Shown: positions 17,858 through 26,600 of the stretch, one piece after another | Layout: every line of letters starts with the position of its first letter | Position numbering within the stretch: the first letter of the stretch is position 1 | Source of the DNA: Streptomyces sp. cf386 | GTDB taxonomy: Bacteria; Actinomycetota; Actinomycetes; Streptomycetales; Streptomycetaceae | NCBI RefSeq assembly: GCF_900103585.1 | Contig: NZ_FNHV01000010.1 | Coordinates: 266,607 to 330,606 of the forward strand | Direction of reading: 5' to 3' | Length of the DNA stretch: 64,000 bases | The notes under the pieces: model-generated | What the model was told of the DNA's origin: nothing | The model's database searches: none | What the model saw: the letters and a program-made list of their open reading frames with translations, nothing else | Position numbers and translations under genes: made by a program

Positions 17858-18271
17858 TCAGCTGGCGGTGTTCACCATCGACGCCGCCGCGTACGTCAGG
17901 TAGTTCCACAGCGTCCGCTCGTGCTCCTCGGAGAGGTCGAGTTCGTCGACGGCGACCCGCATGTGCTTCAGCCAGGCGTCGTGGGCCGCGCGGTCCACGG
18001 TGAACGGGGCATGGCGCATGCGCAGGCGGGGGTGGCCGCGGTTCTCGCTGTACGTCGTCGGGCCGCCCCAGTACTGGATCAGGAACAGCACGAGGCGCTC
18101 CTCCGCCGGGCCCAGGTCCTCCTCGGGGTACATGGGCCGCAGGAGCGGGTCCTCGGCGACACCCTCGTAGAAACGGTGGACGAGGCGGCGGAAGGTCTCC
18201 TCCCCGCCGACCTGCTCGTAGAAGGTCTGCTCCTGAAGCGTGCCGCGCCGAATTTCATTCACATGGCCCAT
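17858..18271 (-). CDS. truncated haemoglobin, group II (trHbO)
   Basis: This 137-residue globin has the group II features TFYEQVGGEETFRRLVHRFYEG, LFLIQYWGGPTTYSENRGHPRLRMRHAPF (proximal His in MRHAPF) and the conserved Trp in HDAWLKHM. These cytoplasmic haem proteins bind O2 or NO and are tied to oxygen and nitrosative chemistry. The ATG at 18271 begins a protein of normal family length; the longer upstream frame is not globin-like. It is convergent with the preceding gene, with only 53 bp between stops. Confidence 0.92.
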   Translation of the reverse strand: MGHVNEIRRGTLQEQTFYEQVGGEETFRRLVHRFYEGVAEDPLLRPMYPEEDLGPAEERLVLFLIQYWGGPTTYSENRGHPRLRMRHAPFTVDRAAHDAWLKHMRVAVDELDLSEEHERTLWNYLTYAAASMVNTAS

Positions 18272-18408
18272 GGTCTCAGACGCGGAGACGGAGGACTCCA
18301 GGCTTAGGACCAGCCGCCCCTTGTGGCGCGTTCCGGTCCCGAGTGACGCGTTCCGGATCGTCCGGCAGGGTGCTCGCCTCGTGCGGCCTGCCGCAGGACA
18401 GTGGAGGT

Positions 18409-19395
18409 ATGAGCGCGCACGCCCCCGACAGGGCCCTGGACGACCTCGCCGCCTCGGCGCGGGCCGCGCTGGTGAGTGAGATCGAGGCGAGCGGGGCGTG
18501 GGCCGAGGACCCGGTGTGGCGGGACGCCTTCGCGGCCGTGCCGCGGCATCTGTTCGTGCCGTACTACTACGTCGGCGTCGCCGGCGGCTACGAGCGGCGC
18601 TGGGGCCAGAGCCCCGACCCGGGCGCACGCGAGCGCTGGGTGCGCGGAGCGTACGCCGACACCCCGCTGGCCACCCGGCTGCGCGACGGCGAGTTGGTCT
18701 CCTCCAGCAGCCAGCCGTCCCTGATGGCGATGATGCTGGTCGCGTTGGGGGTGGCGGACGGCGACCGGGTCCTGGAGATCGGCGCGGGCACGGGCTACAA
18801 CGCCGCCCTGCTCGCCCACCGGCTCGGCGACGACGACCTCGTCACCACCGTCGATCTGGAGCCGGAGATCACCGAGTCGGCCCGGCAGCACCTGGCCGCC
18901 GCCGGCTACCACCCCGTCGTCGTCACCGGCGACGGCGCACGCGGCGTGCCCGAGCGCGCCCCCTTCGACCGGATCATCGCGACCTGCACCCTGCTGTCGA
19001 TCCCGCGCCCCTGGATCGCCCAGTGCCGCCCCGGTGCCCGCATCCTGACCCCGCTGGCCACCGGTCTGATCGCCCTGACCGTACGGGACGCCGAGCACGC
19101 GGAGGGCCGCTTCCTGCACACGCCCGCCTACTTCGTGCCGCTGCGCGGCGGGGTGCGCTCCGAGCCCGCGGCCGCCCACCTGGGCGGGCTGCCGCGCCGG
19201 GCCCGCGAGAACGAGCTGTTCCGCTTCCTGCTGGCGCTGACCCGCGGCAGCCTCGATCCGCAGGAGGCGTACGCGTTGTGGGAGCGGGAGGAGCAGCCGC
19301 AGCGGGAGCGGTACGGGATCACGGTGAGCGGCGAGCACGAGTGGGCGTGGCTGGACGATCCCGAGGGGCCGTACGCGTGGCCGTTGCCCGGCTGA
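18409..19395 (+). CDS. PCMT-like SAM-dependent methyltransferase
   Basis: The protein has 328 residues. The Rossmann methyltransferase core has motif I VLEIGAGTGYNAALL at about 122-136, a TVDLEPEITESA acidic loop, and the motif DRIIATC. The region SSSSQPSLMAMML before motif I matches the protein-L-isoaspartate O-methyltransferase family. About 100 residues follow that fold and may set specificity. Whether it repairs isoaspartate or modifies a peptide or small molecule is not clear. The only reasonable ATG (18409) has GGAGG just 1 nt upstream, too close to work normally. A strong terminator follows. Confidence 0.82.
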   Translation: MSAHAPDRALDDLAASARAALVSEIEASGAWAEDPVWRDAFAAVPRHLFVPYYYVGVAGGYERRWGQSPDPGARERWVRGAYADTPLATRLRDGELVSSSSQPSLMAMMLVALGVADGDRVLEIGAGTGYNAALLAHRLGDDDLVTTVDLEPEITESARQHLAAAGYHPVVVTGDGARGVPERAPFDRIIATCTLLSIPRPWIAQCRPGARILTPLATGLIALTVRDAEHAEGRFLHTPAYFVPLRGGVRSEPAAAHLGGLPRRARENELFRFLLALTRGSLDPQEAYALWEREEQPQRERYGITVSGEHEWAWLDDPEGPYAWPLPG

Positions 19396-19400
19396 AAACA

Positions 19401-19454
19401 CCGGGAGGGGGCGGTCGTACGGCAATTTCTCGCCGTACGACCACCCCCTCCCGG
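19401..19454. terminator. bidirectional terminator between methyltransferase and FHA genes
   Basis: A very long, nearly perfect hairpin pairs CCGGGAGGGGG with CCCCCTCCCGG and GGTCGTACGGC with GCCGTACGACC around an 8-nt A/T-containing loop. It sits between convergent genes ending at 19395 and 19477 and can serve both strands. Confidence 0.85.
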
Positions 19455-19476
19455 TCTGAAGATGCCTGGACGGGCC

Positions 19477-21078
19477 CTAGCCGCGCCGGATCGTGATCGT
19501 CGTCCACGCCCCGACGTGCACCCGGTCGCCGTCCTGCAGCGGTACCGGGACGAACGGCTGGATCGGTTCCTCGGAGCCGTTCACCGTCGTGCCGTTCGTC
19601 GAGTTCTGGTCGACGACCGCCCAGGTGCCGTCCGGCTGCTGGACCAGGACCGCGTGCTGGTGCGAGACGCCCGGGTCCTCCGGCGGCACCGACAGGTCGA
19701 TGTCGGGAGACTCGCCGGTGGAGTGGCGGCGGCGGCCGATGGTGACCTGGTTGCCGGTGAGCGTGCGCTGCTGTTCGGGCGAATACGCGGGCAGGTTGAG
19801 GCCCGCGGCCTCAGGGCCGGAGCGCTGCATCATCGCCATGAAGTAGTCGCGGTCCGGGCCGATGGTCGCCAGCCAGGTCGCCGGACCGGCGGGCTGCTGC
19901 GGATAGCCGGGGCCGGGCGGTGGCGGGGCCTGGGTCGCGCCGGGCTGGGGGTAGCCGTAGCCGCCCTGAGCGGGAGCGCCCGGGCCGCCGGGGCCCGATG
20001 GCGGGGAGAGCACCCAGTCGTCGTTGCCGCCGCCGAAGGACGGGCCGCCCTGCGGCGGACGGTTCGGGTCCTGCCCGAAGCCGGGCTGGACCGGCGGGGC
20101 GCCGGGACCGGCCGGGCCCGCCGGCTGGAACGCCTGCGGAGCACCGCTGGTCGCGCCGGGACCGCCGGGCGGGGTCGGGCCGGGCGGTGGCGGAACCGGC
20201 CGCGACGGGTCGCCGCCGAAGCCGGAGGGGGCGTTGACTCCCGGGCCACCGGGTCCGCCGGGGCCGGGAGCACCGGGGCCGCCAGGGCCACCGAAGCCAC
20301 CGGGTCCACCAGGACCACCGGGGCCCGGAGGGAAGCCACCGGGGCCGCCGGGGCCACCGGGGTTGGTGTTGCCCGGACCGCCCGGGCCCGGAGCGAAGCC
20401 GCCAGGGCCGCCGGGAGCGCCCGGGCCACCCATGCCGCCGGGACCAGGGCCGGGACCGCCCGGACCAGGACCGCCAGGGCCGAACCCACCAGGCCCACCC
20501 GGGCCTCCGGGACCGCCAGGCCCTCCCGGACCCTGCGGCTCCGCGCCGAACGGCGGGATCGGTTCCGCCGGGCGGTTCACCTGGGACGGGCGCGAGCCCT
20601 GGTACTCGTACGAGTCACCGCCGCCGAACGACGGAGGCGGCCCCGACTGCGGCGGGGGCCCGGACTGCGGCGGGGGCCCCGACTGCTGCTGGAAGTGGGA
20701 GGGCAGGCCCGGGCCGCCGGGCGCCGGGGGGCGCGGGGCGGCGGGGGTGTACGACGTCGCCGTGTTGGTCAGGAAGTTCCACCGGCACTCCTCGCAGAAC
20801 GGAGCGCCGCCCTCACGCGGCGTACGGCACTGCGGGCAGAGCTCCGGCTCCGGTACGCCGCCCATGTGCGGATGGCCGCCGGGCTGACCGGCGTTCGGGC
20901 CACCGGACGGACCGGGGCCGCCGGGGCCACCGGGGCCACCGGGCGGCGGGAAGCCGTAGCCACCGCCGGGCGGGGGCGGCGGGGGAGGGGGCGGAGGTAC
21001 GGCACCGGCCATGCGGTGACCGCAGACCTCGCACCAGTCGTCGGAACCCGACTGGTGTCCGTTCGGGCAGGTCGGCAT
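19477..21078 (-). CDS. zinc-ribbon / collagen-like / FHA-domain protein
   Basis: The protein has 533 residues. Two Cys clusters (Cys4-16-19 with His8, and Cys81-84-95-98) look like zinc ribbons. A very long Gly-Pro-rich tract (about 120-400) follows, with collagen-like GPGGPGGPGG runs. A C-terminal FHA domain (about 430-533) has TIGRRR, the DIDLS ... GVSHQHA core and NSTNGT, the residues that bind phosphothreonine. It is the last gene of the pknG operon, so it is a likely phospho-partner of the kinase, as GarA/OdhI is for PknG. No N-terminal ETT-type phosphorylation motif like GarA's is present. The ATG at 21078 has GGAGAGGGGG upstream. Confidence 0.85.
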   Translation of the reverse strand: MPTCPNGHQSGSDDWCEVCGHRMAGAVPPPPPPPPPPGGGYGFPPPGGPGGPGGPGPSGGPNAGQPGGHPHMGGVPEPELCPQCRTPREGGAPFCEECRWNFLTNTATSYTPAAPRPPAPGGPGLPSHFQQQSGPPPQSGPPPQSGPPPSFGGGDSYEYQGSRPSQVNRPAEPIPPFGAEPQGPGGPGGPGGPGGPGGFGPGGPGPGGPGPGPGGMGGPGAPGGPGGFAPGPGGPGNTNPGGPGGPGGFPPGPGGPGGPGGFGGPGGPGAPGPGGPGGPGVNAPSGFGGDPSRPVPPPPGPTPPGGPGATSGAPQAFQPAGPAGPGAPPVQPGFGQDPNRPPQGGPSFGGGNDDWVLSPPSGPGGPGAPAQGGYGYPQPGATQAPPPPGPGYPQQPAGPATWLATIGPDRDYFMAMMQRSGPEAAGLNLPAYSPEQQRTLTGNQVTIGRRRHSTGESPDIDLSVPPEDPGVSHQHAVLVQQPDGTWAVVDQNSTNGTTVNGSEEPIQPFVPVPLQDGDRVHVGAWTTITIRRG

Positions 21079-21170
21079 GTCGGCGCTTCCCCCTCTCCTT
21101 TCCGGCCGTTTTCGACCGGATTTCTCCAACCCCAAGGGGTCAGGCTCGGTGCTTTTATGGTCCTGCTAGG

Positions 21171-22517
21171 TCACTTCTTTACACGAACAGTCTTTGTCGA
21201 CCGTGTCTCGAGAGTCATCTCGTCGGCCTCCGCGACCTTCGCCTTCAGTCGCACAGTACCCGTCGCGGCGTCGACCACGTCCACCACCTTCGCAAGGAGT
21301 TTCGCGGTATCCGCATTTCCGGAAGCGCTGGCGAGCTGAACCGCGCGACCCAGTTTGGCCGTTGCTCCATCGATATCGCCCGCTTTGCGAAGATCGAGCC
21401 CTTGTTGGATGGCTTGCGCCAGTTCCGCCTGGCCCGTGTAATGGGCGACCTGCGGGTTGATCGACGTCGAGGCGACCATGTCGTCGGTCCACACGGCCCG
21501 TACGAGACCCTGCGCGCCCAAGTTCTGGGTGCTGCCGTCGGGTTGCGGGATGACCAGGGAGACCCGTGCGGCGAGCATCTCCCGGCCGACCTCGGCGACG
21601 GGCACTTCGACGCAAACGTGGTAGTCACGGGACTCGTCTCCCCAGCTGCCGGTGGGGTAGTCCCCGGCGCGCGGGCCGGTCTCCGTGCGCCGGTCGGTCA
21701 ACTCCTCGACCGTCGGCGCGACTTGCTTGACGAACTTGATGATCGTGCCCACCGGCGTCCACACCCGCAGGGCGACGTCCGCGACCTCCTTGCCCATCGC
21801 CGTCTCCATCATCTGCGTGAAGTCGGCGGCGAGACCGGCCGGGTCGGCGACGATGTCGGCGCTGCCGAGCAGGGCGGAGGCGATCCCTGTGACTTCTTTC
21901 ACTTCCCAGTCGGTGCCCACGCCACGTGCGTCACATGTGAAACGTCCGGCACAGGCGTCGAGTGCGGCCTTCAGGTCCTTCGGCGACTCGTGCTCGTTGC
22001 GTCCGTCGGTGAGCAGGATGCCGTGCCGGATGGCGACGTCGGCCGAGGAGAGCAGGCGGTCGGCGAGCCGCAGCCAGGTGCCGATGGCCGTGCCGCCGCC
22101 CGCGCTGAGCCTGCGTAGGGCCTGTTTGGCCTGGTCACGGGTGGTGGCGTCGGCCACGGCCAGGCGGTCGCCGCCCGGGTAGACCTCCTTCGCCACGTGC
22201 GTGCCGCCGATCACCGCGAAGTGCACGCCGTCACGCAGGGTGTCGATCGCGGCGGCCGTGGCGTCGCGGGCGTTGCGCATCTTGGTCGGCGGGTAGTCCA
22301 TGGAGCCCGAGCAGTCGACCATGATCGCCACGGCCGCGGACGGGCCCTGCCCCGGCGCGTAGAGGTGGGGCGCCGCGACCGCGCTTCCGACCGTGCCCCC
22401 GCCGGTCGCGGTCACCGTGACGATCGCGTTGACCTCGCGACCGCCCTCCGGCAGGTACTCGTTCTGGTACACGTCCACCGAGAACTGCGGCACGTTCGAT
22501 TTCGAGAAATTGGCCAT
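21171..22517 (-). CDS. von Willebrand factor A domain protein
   Basis: The 448-residue soluble protein has a VWA domain at about 60-235 with a full metal-ion-dependent adhesion site: DCSGS (68-72), then conserved Thr and Asp (GGGTAIG, LLTDGR). A beta-rich region and a helical C-terminus (about 370-430) follow, with no signal peptide. In kinase/phosphatase/VWA triads such as TerY-P, the VWA protein is a metal-dependent scaffold; a similar role here is inferred. It lies between the PP2C and FHA genes, 98 bp after the phosphatase stop, with a hairpin in that gap. Confidence 0.88.
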   Translation of the reverse strand: MANFSKSNVPQFSVDVYQNEYLPEGGREVNAIVTVTATGGGTVGSAVAAPHLYAPGQGPSAAVAIMVDCSGSMDYPPTKMRNARDATAAAIDTLRDGVHFAVIGGTHVAKEVYPGGDRLAVADATTRDQAKQALRRLSAGGGTAIGTWLRLADRLLSSADVAIRHGILLTDGRNEHESPKDLKAALDACAGRFTCDARGVGTDWEVKEVTGIASALLGSADIVADPAGLAADFTQMMETAMGKEVADVALRVWTPVGTIIKFVKQVAPTVEELTDRRTETGPRAGDYPTGSWGDESRDYHVCVEVPVAEVGREMLAARVSLVIPQPDGSTQNLGAQGLVRAVWTDDMVASTSINPQVAHYTGQAELAQAIQQGLDLRKAGDIDGATAKLGRAVQLASASGNADTAKLLAKVVDVVDAATGTVRLKAKVAEADEMTLETRSTKTVRVKK

Positions 22518-22567
22518 GCGTTCTCAAATCCCCCTAAAGAACCCCATGGCGGTGCCATGGCTGTCGA

Positions 22568-22589
22568 CGGACCGGTCCCCTCCGGTCCG
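22568..22589 (-). terminator. intra-operon hairpin, partial terminator or processing site
   Basis: CGGACCGG and CCGGTCCG pair perfectly over 8 bp with a 6-nt loop, in the 98-bp gap between the PP2C and VWA genes. It could attenuate transcription into the VWA and FHA genes or protect the upstream mRNA. Confidence 0.45.
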
Positions 22590-22615
22590 TTGAGGCCTCG
22601 CCCCGCGGTGCGGCC

Positions 22616-24043
22616 TCAGGCCGATCCTGCCCCCATCGGCGGCGCGGGGAACGGCAGGACGGCCACTGTTACGTTGTCGTGGCCCCCGCCGTCGAGCGCG
22701 TGACCGACCAGGACCTGGGCGCTGTGCAGGGGACGCGCGACGGCGTCGAGGGGCAGGGCGTCGGCCATGTCCTCGGCCGCCTCCGCGTAGTTCCACAGCC
22801 CGTCCGTGCACACCACCACCACACCGGGACGGTCCGGCTTGAAGGAAGCGGTGTGCGGCTCCAGTTCGTAGGCGTCCGCGCCGAGCCAGCCCGTGATGGC
22901 GTGGGCGCGCTCGTCGGCGTAGGCCTCGGCCTCGTTCATCAGGCCGGCGGCGACCATCTGCGCGGCCCAGGAGTCGTCCTCGGTGAGCCGGGCCGGGGGA
23001 GTGCTGCGGTCCGCCGGGACCCAGTAGACGCGGCTGTCGCCGACCCAGCCGACGATCAGCAGCTCGGGCGTCACCACGGAGCCGACGATCGTGCAGGCGG
23101 GGGCGTTCTGGTGCGGGGCGTGCTCGCGGGCCGTGGCCGCTTCGCCCGCGAGCGCGTTGACCGCGTTCGCGGCGGCGACGATCGCGTCGTGCATGGCCTG
23201 CTGCGGGTGTGTGCCGCGCGGCAGGGCGGTCAGCAGCGACTCGCTCGCGGCCCGGGAGGCGGCCATCGAGGCGGCGTCGGGGCGGGTCGCCGAGGACACG
23301 CCGTCGCAGACGATCGCCACGACCGCGGGCCGGCCGTCGGGCAGCGCGGTGCAGCCGACGGCGAACGCGTCCTCGTTGCGGTGGTGGCGCAGACCGCGGT
23401 CGCTGACGGCGGCGACCGGGCCGGCGTCCTGCTCCATGTGGTCGCGTTCGCGTGGCTGGGCGTGCCCGCAGTTCTCGCAGTACCCGTCGTGATCGACACG
23501 GCCCGCACGGCAGGCGACGCACACCTTGGTGCCCTCGCGCGGCGTCGGCACGTCGGGGGTGACACGCGGGTCGGGCGCCTGCAACGGGTACTCCTCGGGC
23601 TCCGACGGGCGGTCGAACCGGACGCCGGACGCCGGGGAGACCGGGGAGCCGGTCGGGGCGGGCGGTGCGGCGGGCGCGGACTGCGGGTGCGGCGGGCCGT
23701 CCGGCATGCCGGGGGCGCTCGGGGCCGGGAAGGCGAAGTCGGGCGCCGCGCCGGGACCGCTCGCGGCGGGGGGCGCCGGCGGCGGCGACTGCGGGGGCGG
23801 GGGCGTGCCCGGGGGCAGCTCGTGGCCGCCGGAGTCCGTGCCCTGCGTGGCGGCGACGGGCCAGTCCGGGCCGGGCGCGCCGGCCGGGGGCGGCGTCGAG
23901 CCGTTCATGGCGATGGTCGGGTTGTCGTCCGGCCGTACGGGCACGGCGGACAGGTCGTATCCGCACGCACCGCAGAAACGGTCACCCGACTCGAGCGGCC
24001 ATTCGCAGCTCGGGCAGGCGGACAACTGGGGCATCTGCGACAT
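22616..24043 (-). CDS. PP2C-family protein phosphatase with two zinc ribbons
   Basis: The protein has 475 residues. Zinc ribbons are at Cys10-13-24-27 and Cys175-178-189-192, separated by a Pro/Gly-rich linker. The C-terminal PP2C domain (about 208-470) has SDRGLRHHRNEDAF, VCDGVSS, VGDSRVYW, CTDGLWNY and GHDNVTVAVL, so the metal-binding aspartates and the Arg are all present. It should remove phosphate from Ser/Thr on targets of the kinase encoded just upstream. Its ATG (24043) is 3 nt past the kinase stop, giving tight coupling. Confidence 0.9.
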   Translation of the reverse strand: MSQMPQLSACPSCEWPLESGDRFCGACGYDLSAVPVRPDDNPTIAMNGSTPPPAGAPGPDWPVAATQGTDSGGHELPPGTPPPPQSPPPAPPAASGPGAAPDFAFPAPSAPGMPDGPPHPQSAPAAPPAPTGSPVSPASGVRFDRPSEPEEYPLQAPDPRVTPDVPTPREGTKVCVACRAGRVDHDGYCENCGHAQPRERDHMEQDAGPVAAVSDRGLRHHRNEDAFAVGCTALPDGRPAVVAIVCDGVSSATRPDAASMAASRAASESLLTALPRGTHPQQAMHDAIVAAANAVNALAGEAATAREHAPHQNAPACTIVGSVVTPELLIVGWVGDSRVYWVPADRSTPPARLTEDDSWAAQMVAAGLMNEAEAYADERAHAITGWLGADAYELEPHTASFKPDRPGVVVVCTDGLWNYAEAAEDMADALPLDAVARPLHSAQVLVGHALDGGGHDNVTVAVLPFPAPPMGAGSA

Positions 24044-24046
24044 CAA

Positions 24047-26578
24047 CTACACCCACGTCCGGGGGCGGTAACGATTGGCACGTTCCACCAGGTAGATCCT
24101 CTCCTCGCCGCCCCGCGCGAGCCGGGCCAGCGTCCGGTACGAACGCTCCAGGCCGAAACGCAGTCCCCGCTCGTCCAGGCCGCTGCCGAGCAGCGTCCGT
24201 CCTCCGGCGGCAGGTGGGGCGGAACCCTGGCCACCGGAGAGTATCCAGTCCAACGCGCAACCGAGGACTTCCGCCGACAACTGCTCCCGGCGCGCCGGAT
24301 CCAGCCCGTACGCGTCCAGCGCCTCGACCTGGCCCGCGGCGGCGGTCAGGTCGTCCAGGAACGGTACGTCGGCGGCGACCGCCGTGCGTTGACGCAGCCG
24401 CGCGCGGACGGCCGCCACGCGTGCGGCCGTGTAGTGAATGGAGCTCTCCGAAATCGACTCCAGGGTCGTCACCGCGCTGCGGCGGTCGCCGCTCGCGAGC
24501 TGGACCCGGGCCAGGCCGAAGGCGGCGCTCACATAGCTCGGGTCGGTCGACCACACGAGCCGGTAGTACTCGGCGGCGTTGTCCAGCTGGCCCAGCACCT
24601 CCGCGCACATGCCGAGGGCCAGCTTGGGGGCGGGCTCGCCGGGGAAGGCGTCGTAGATCGCGTCGAAGGCCAGCGCCGCGCCCTCGTGGTCGCCGGTGAC
24701 GAGCGCGGCCACCCCGCGGTACCAGACGACCCGCCAGTCGTCGGGTCGCTCGTCCTCCAGCTGGAGCAGGGCCTGGTGGGCGGCGCCGGTGTCGCCGTTC
24801 TCCAGCCAGGCGCGGATCTGCCGCAGCCGGGTCTCGGTCGACGGCGCCGACGCCGCGCCGAGGGCGCCGAGCAGCTCGGCCGCGGCGGTGGTCATCAGCC
24901 CCGCGAGGAAGCCGGCGTTGGGGTCGGAGGGGTCGACGTGGGGCACCGGCAGGGCGAGGGCGGTGGCCGAGGCGTTGACGCCCTTGACGATGCCGGCGGG
25001 GAGGGCGGGCGAGTTGGCCGAAGGAGCGGGCGAGCCGGCCGGGGAAACCGTGAGCGTCTCCTTGGCGGGCGCCACCCGTGCCCCCAGCCGCGACACCTCC
25101 CCGTCCAGCTTCGGGAACAGCTCCGTGTCCGTGACCCGTACCTCCGGGCCGAACAGCGTCGACAACGACGGCCTCGCCCGTCCCGACTGCAGGGACACGA
25201 CCTCGCGCAGCACGCCCGTCAGCTGCTCCGCCATCTCCTGGGCGGAGGCGAAGCGGCGGGCCGGGTCGGGGTCGGTGGCGCGGACCAGGAGGCGGTAGAA
25301 GGACTCGTACTGGCGGAAGACCTCGATGTTGTCGGGGTCGGGCAGGGAGTCGACGTAGACGTTCGTGTAGCCCTGGAAGTCGAAGGTCAGGACGGCGAGG
25401 GTGCGCGCGACGGTGTAGAGGTCGGACGCCACCGACGGGCCGACTTCCGCGACCTCCGGCGACTGGTAGCCCACCGTGCCGTAGATGGCCGACTCGTCGT
25501 CGTCCATCCTGCGCACCGCGCCCATGTCGATCAGCTTGAGCTGGTCCTCGCTCTGGATGGCGTTGTCGACCTTGAAGTCGCAGTACAGGAGGTTCCGGCT
25601 GTGGAGATGGCCGAGGGCCTCCAGCGCCTCGATGCCGAACGCGCACGCCTGCTCGACGGGGAGCGGGTCACGCTTGCCGTCGGGGGTGCGGCGGCCGTTG
25701 GCGATCTCCTTGAGCGACTTGCCGCCGACGTACTCCATGACGATGTAGCCGTCGAGCGAGCCCGTGCGCTGGTCGAGATGCTCGACGAAGTTGTAGATCC
25801 GCACGATGTTGGAGTGCTCGATCTCCGCGAGGAAGCGCCGCTCGGAGATCGCCGCCGCCATCGCGTCCTGGTCACCGGTGTCGAGCAGGCCCTTGAGCAC
25901 CACCCAGCGGTCCGAGACGGCGCGGTCCACGGCGAGGTAGATCCAGCCGAGGCCGCCGTGCGCCAGGCAGCCCACCACCTCGTACTGGCCGTGCACGATG
26001 TCGCCGGACTTCAGCTTCGGGACGAAGGAATACGGGTGACCGCACTTCGTGCAGAAGCCCTCCGTACGGCCCGGGCGCTCGCCGCGGGCCCGGCCGACCG
26101 CCGCGCCGCAGTCCGAGCGGGAGCAGAACCGCTTGCGCTCGGGCACCTCCGGGTTCTCCAGCACCATCTCGCGCGGGTCGGGGCGCGGCACGTCCGGGAC
26201 CTGGACGAGACCGGCGCCGAGCCGGCCGCGGCCGCTGGAGCCGGCGCCCGAGCCGGAGCTGCGCACCGACACCGAGCGGCCCGTGGAACGGCCCGACAGC
26301 GAGCGCGACAGCCTCCCCGACACCGAGCGCCGGGACTTCGACGACTGCGATGACGTACGGGAGCTGCCGCGGCTGGTGGAGCGGGAGCTTCCGCTGCCCG
26401 CCGAGCCGCGCGAGCCCTTGCCGCCGCCCGTCACCCCGGTGGGCGGCGAGCCCACCATGCCGGTCGCCGAGACGACCGGTGCGAGGCCGCAGGTGTCGCA
26501 GTACAGCTCGCCGCCACCCATGTCCTCGTACGTCCCGTCGCAGTCCGGCCGTTGGCAGGTCTGCTGTGCCTGACTCAT
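24047..26578 (-). CDS. pknG: serine/threonine protein kinase PknG
   Basis: The 843-residue protein has the PknG layout. A zinc ribbon (Cys8-13-27-30) comes first, then a Ser/Arg-rich linker (about 55-118) and a rubredoxin-like site (Cys152-157-176-179). The kinase domain (about 198-470) has CLAHGGLGWIYLA and Lys229. TPR repeats (about 600-760) follow. As in mycobacterial PknG the catalytic loop is not HRD (here YCDFKVDN) and the metal motif is DMG rather than DFG. PknG phosphorylates the FHA protein GarA/OdhI to set 2-oxoglutarate and glutamate flux. The ATG at 26578 has GGGGGGAG at 7 nt. The Ser/Arg linker and first ribbon are additions compared with the mycobacterial enzyme. Confidence 0.93.
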   Translation of the reverse strand: MSQAQQTCQRPDCDGTYEDMGGGELYCDTCGLAPVVSATGMVGSPPTGVTGGGKGSRGSAGSGSSRSTSRGSSRTSSQSSKSRRSVSGRLSRSLSGRSTGRSVSVRSSGSGAGSSGRGRLGAGLVQVPDVPRPDPREMVLENPEVPERKRFCSRSDCGAAVGRARGERPGRTEGFCTKCGHPYSFVPKLKSGDIVHGQYEVVGCLAHGGLGWIYLAVDRAVSDRWVVLKGLLDTGDQDAMAAAISERRFLAEIEHSNIVRIYNFVEHLDQRTGSLDGYIVMEYVGGKSLKEIANGRRTPDGKRDPLPVEQACAFGIEALEALGHLHSRNLLYCDFKVDNAIQSEDQLKLIDMGAVRRMDDDESAIYGTVGYQSPEVAEVGPSVASDLYTVARTLAVLTFDFQGYTNVYVDSLPDPDNIEVFRQYESFYRLLVRATDPDPARRFASAQEMAEQLTGVLREVVSLQSGRARPSLSTLFGPEVRVTDTELFPKLDGEVSRLGARVAPAKETLTVSPAGSPAPSANSPALPAGIVKGVNASATALALPVPHVDPSDPNAGFLAGLMTTAAAELLGALGAASAPSTETRLRQIRAWLENGDTGAAHQALLQLEDERPDDWRVVWYRGVAALVTGDHEGAALAFDAIYDAFPGEPAPKLALGMCAEVLGQLDNAAEYYRLVWSTDPSYVSAAFGLARVQLASGDRRSAVTTLESISESSIHYTAARVAAVRARLRQRTAVAADVPFLDDLTAAAGQVEALDAYGLDPARREQLSAEVLGCALDWILSGGQGSAPPAAGGRTLLGSGLDERGLRFGLERSYRTLARLARGGEERIYLVERANRYRPRTWV

Positions 26579-26600
26579 GACGACGACTCCCCCCTGTCCT

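Noticed and set aside
22679..26353. Open frame of 1224 codons on the plus strand opposite PP2C and pknG
   Set aside because: The minus strand encodes recognisable phosphatase and kinase domains; the plus-strand product has no motif and is Arg/Gly/Val-rich as expected of an antisense frame.
19477..26578. Type VI secretion threonine-phosphorylation module (PpkA/PppA/Fha)
   Set aside because: Kinase, PP2C and FHA are present, but no secretion-apparatus gene occurs nearby and the kinase is clearly of PknG type.
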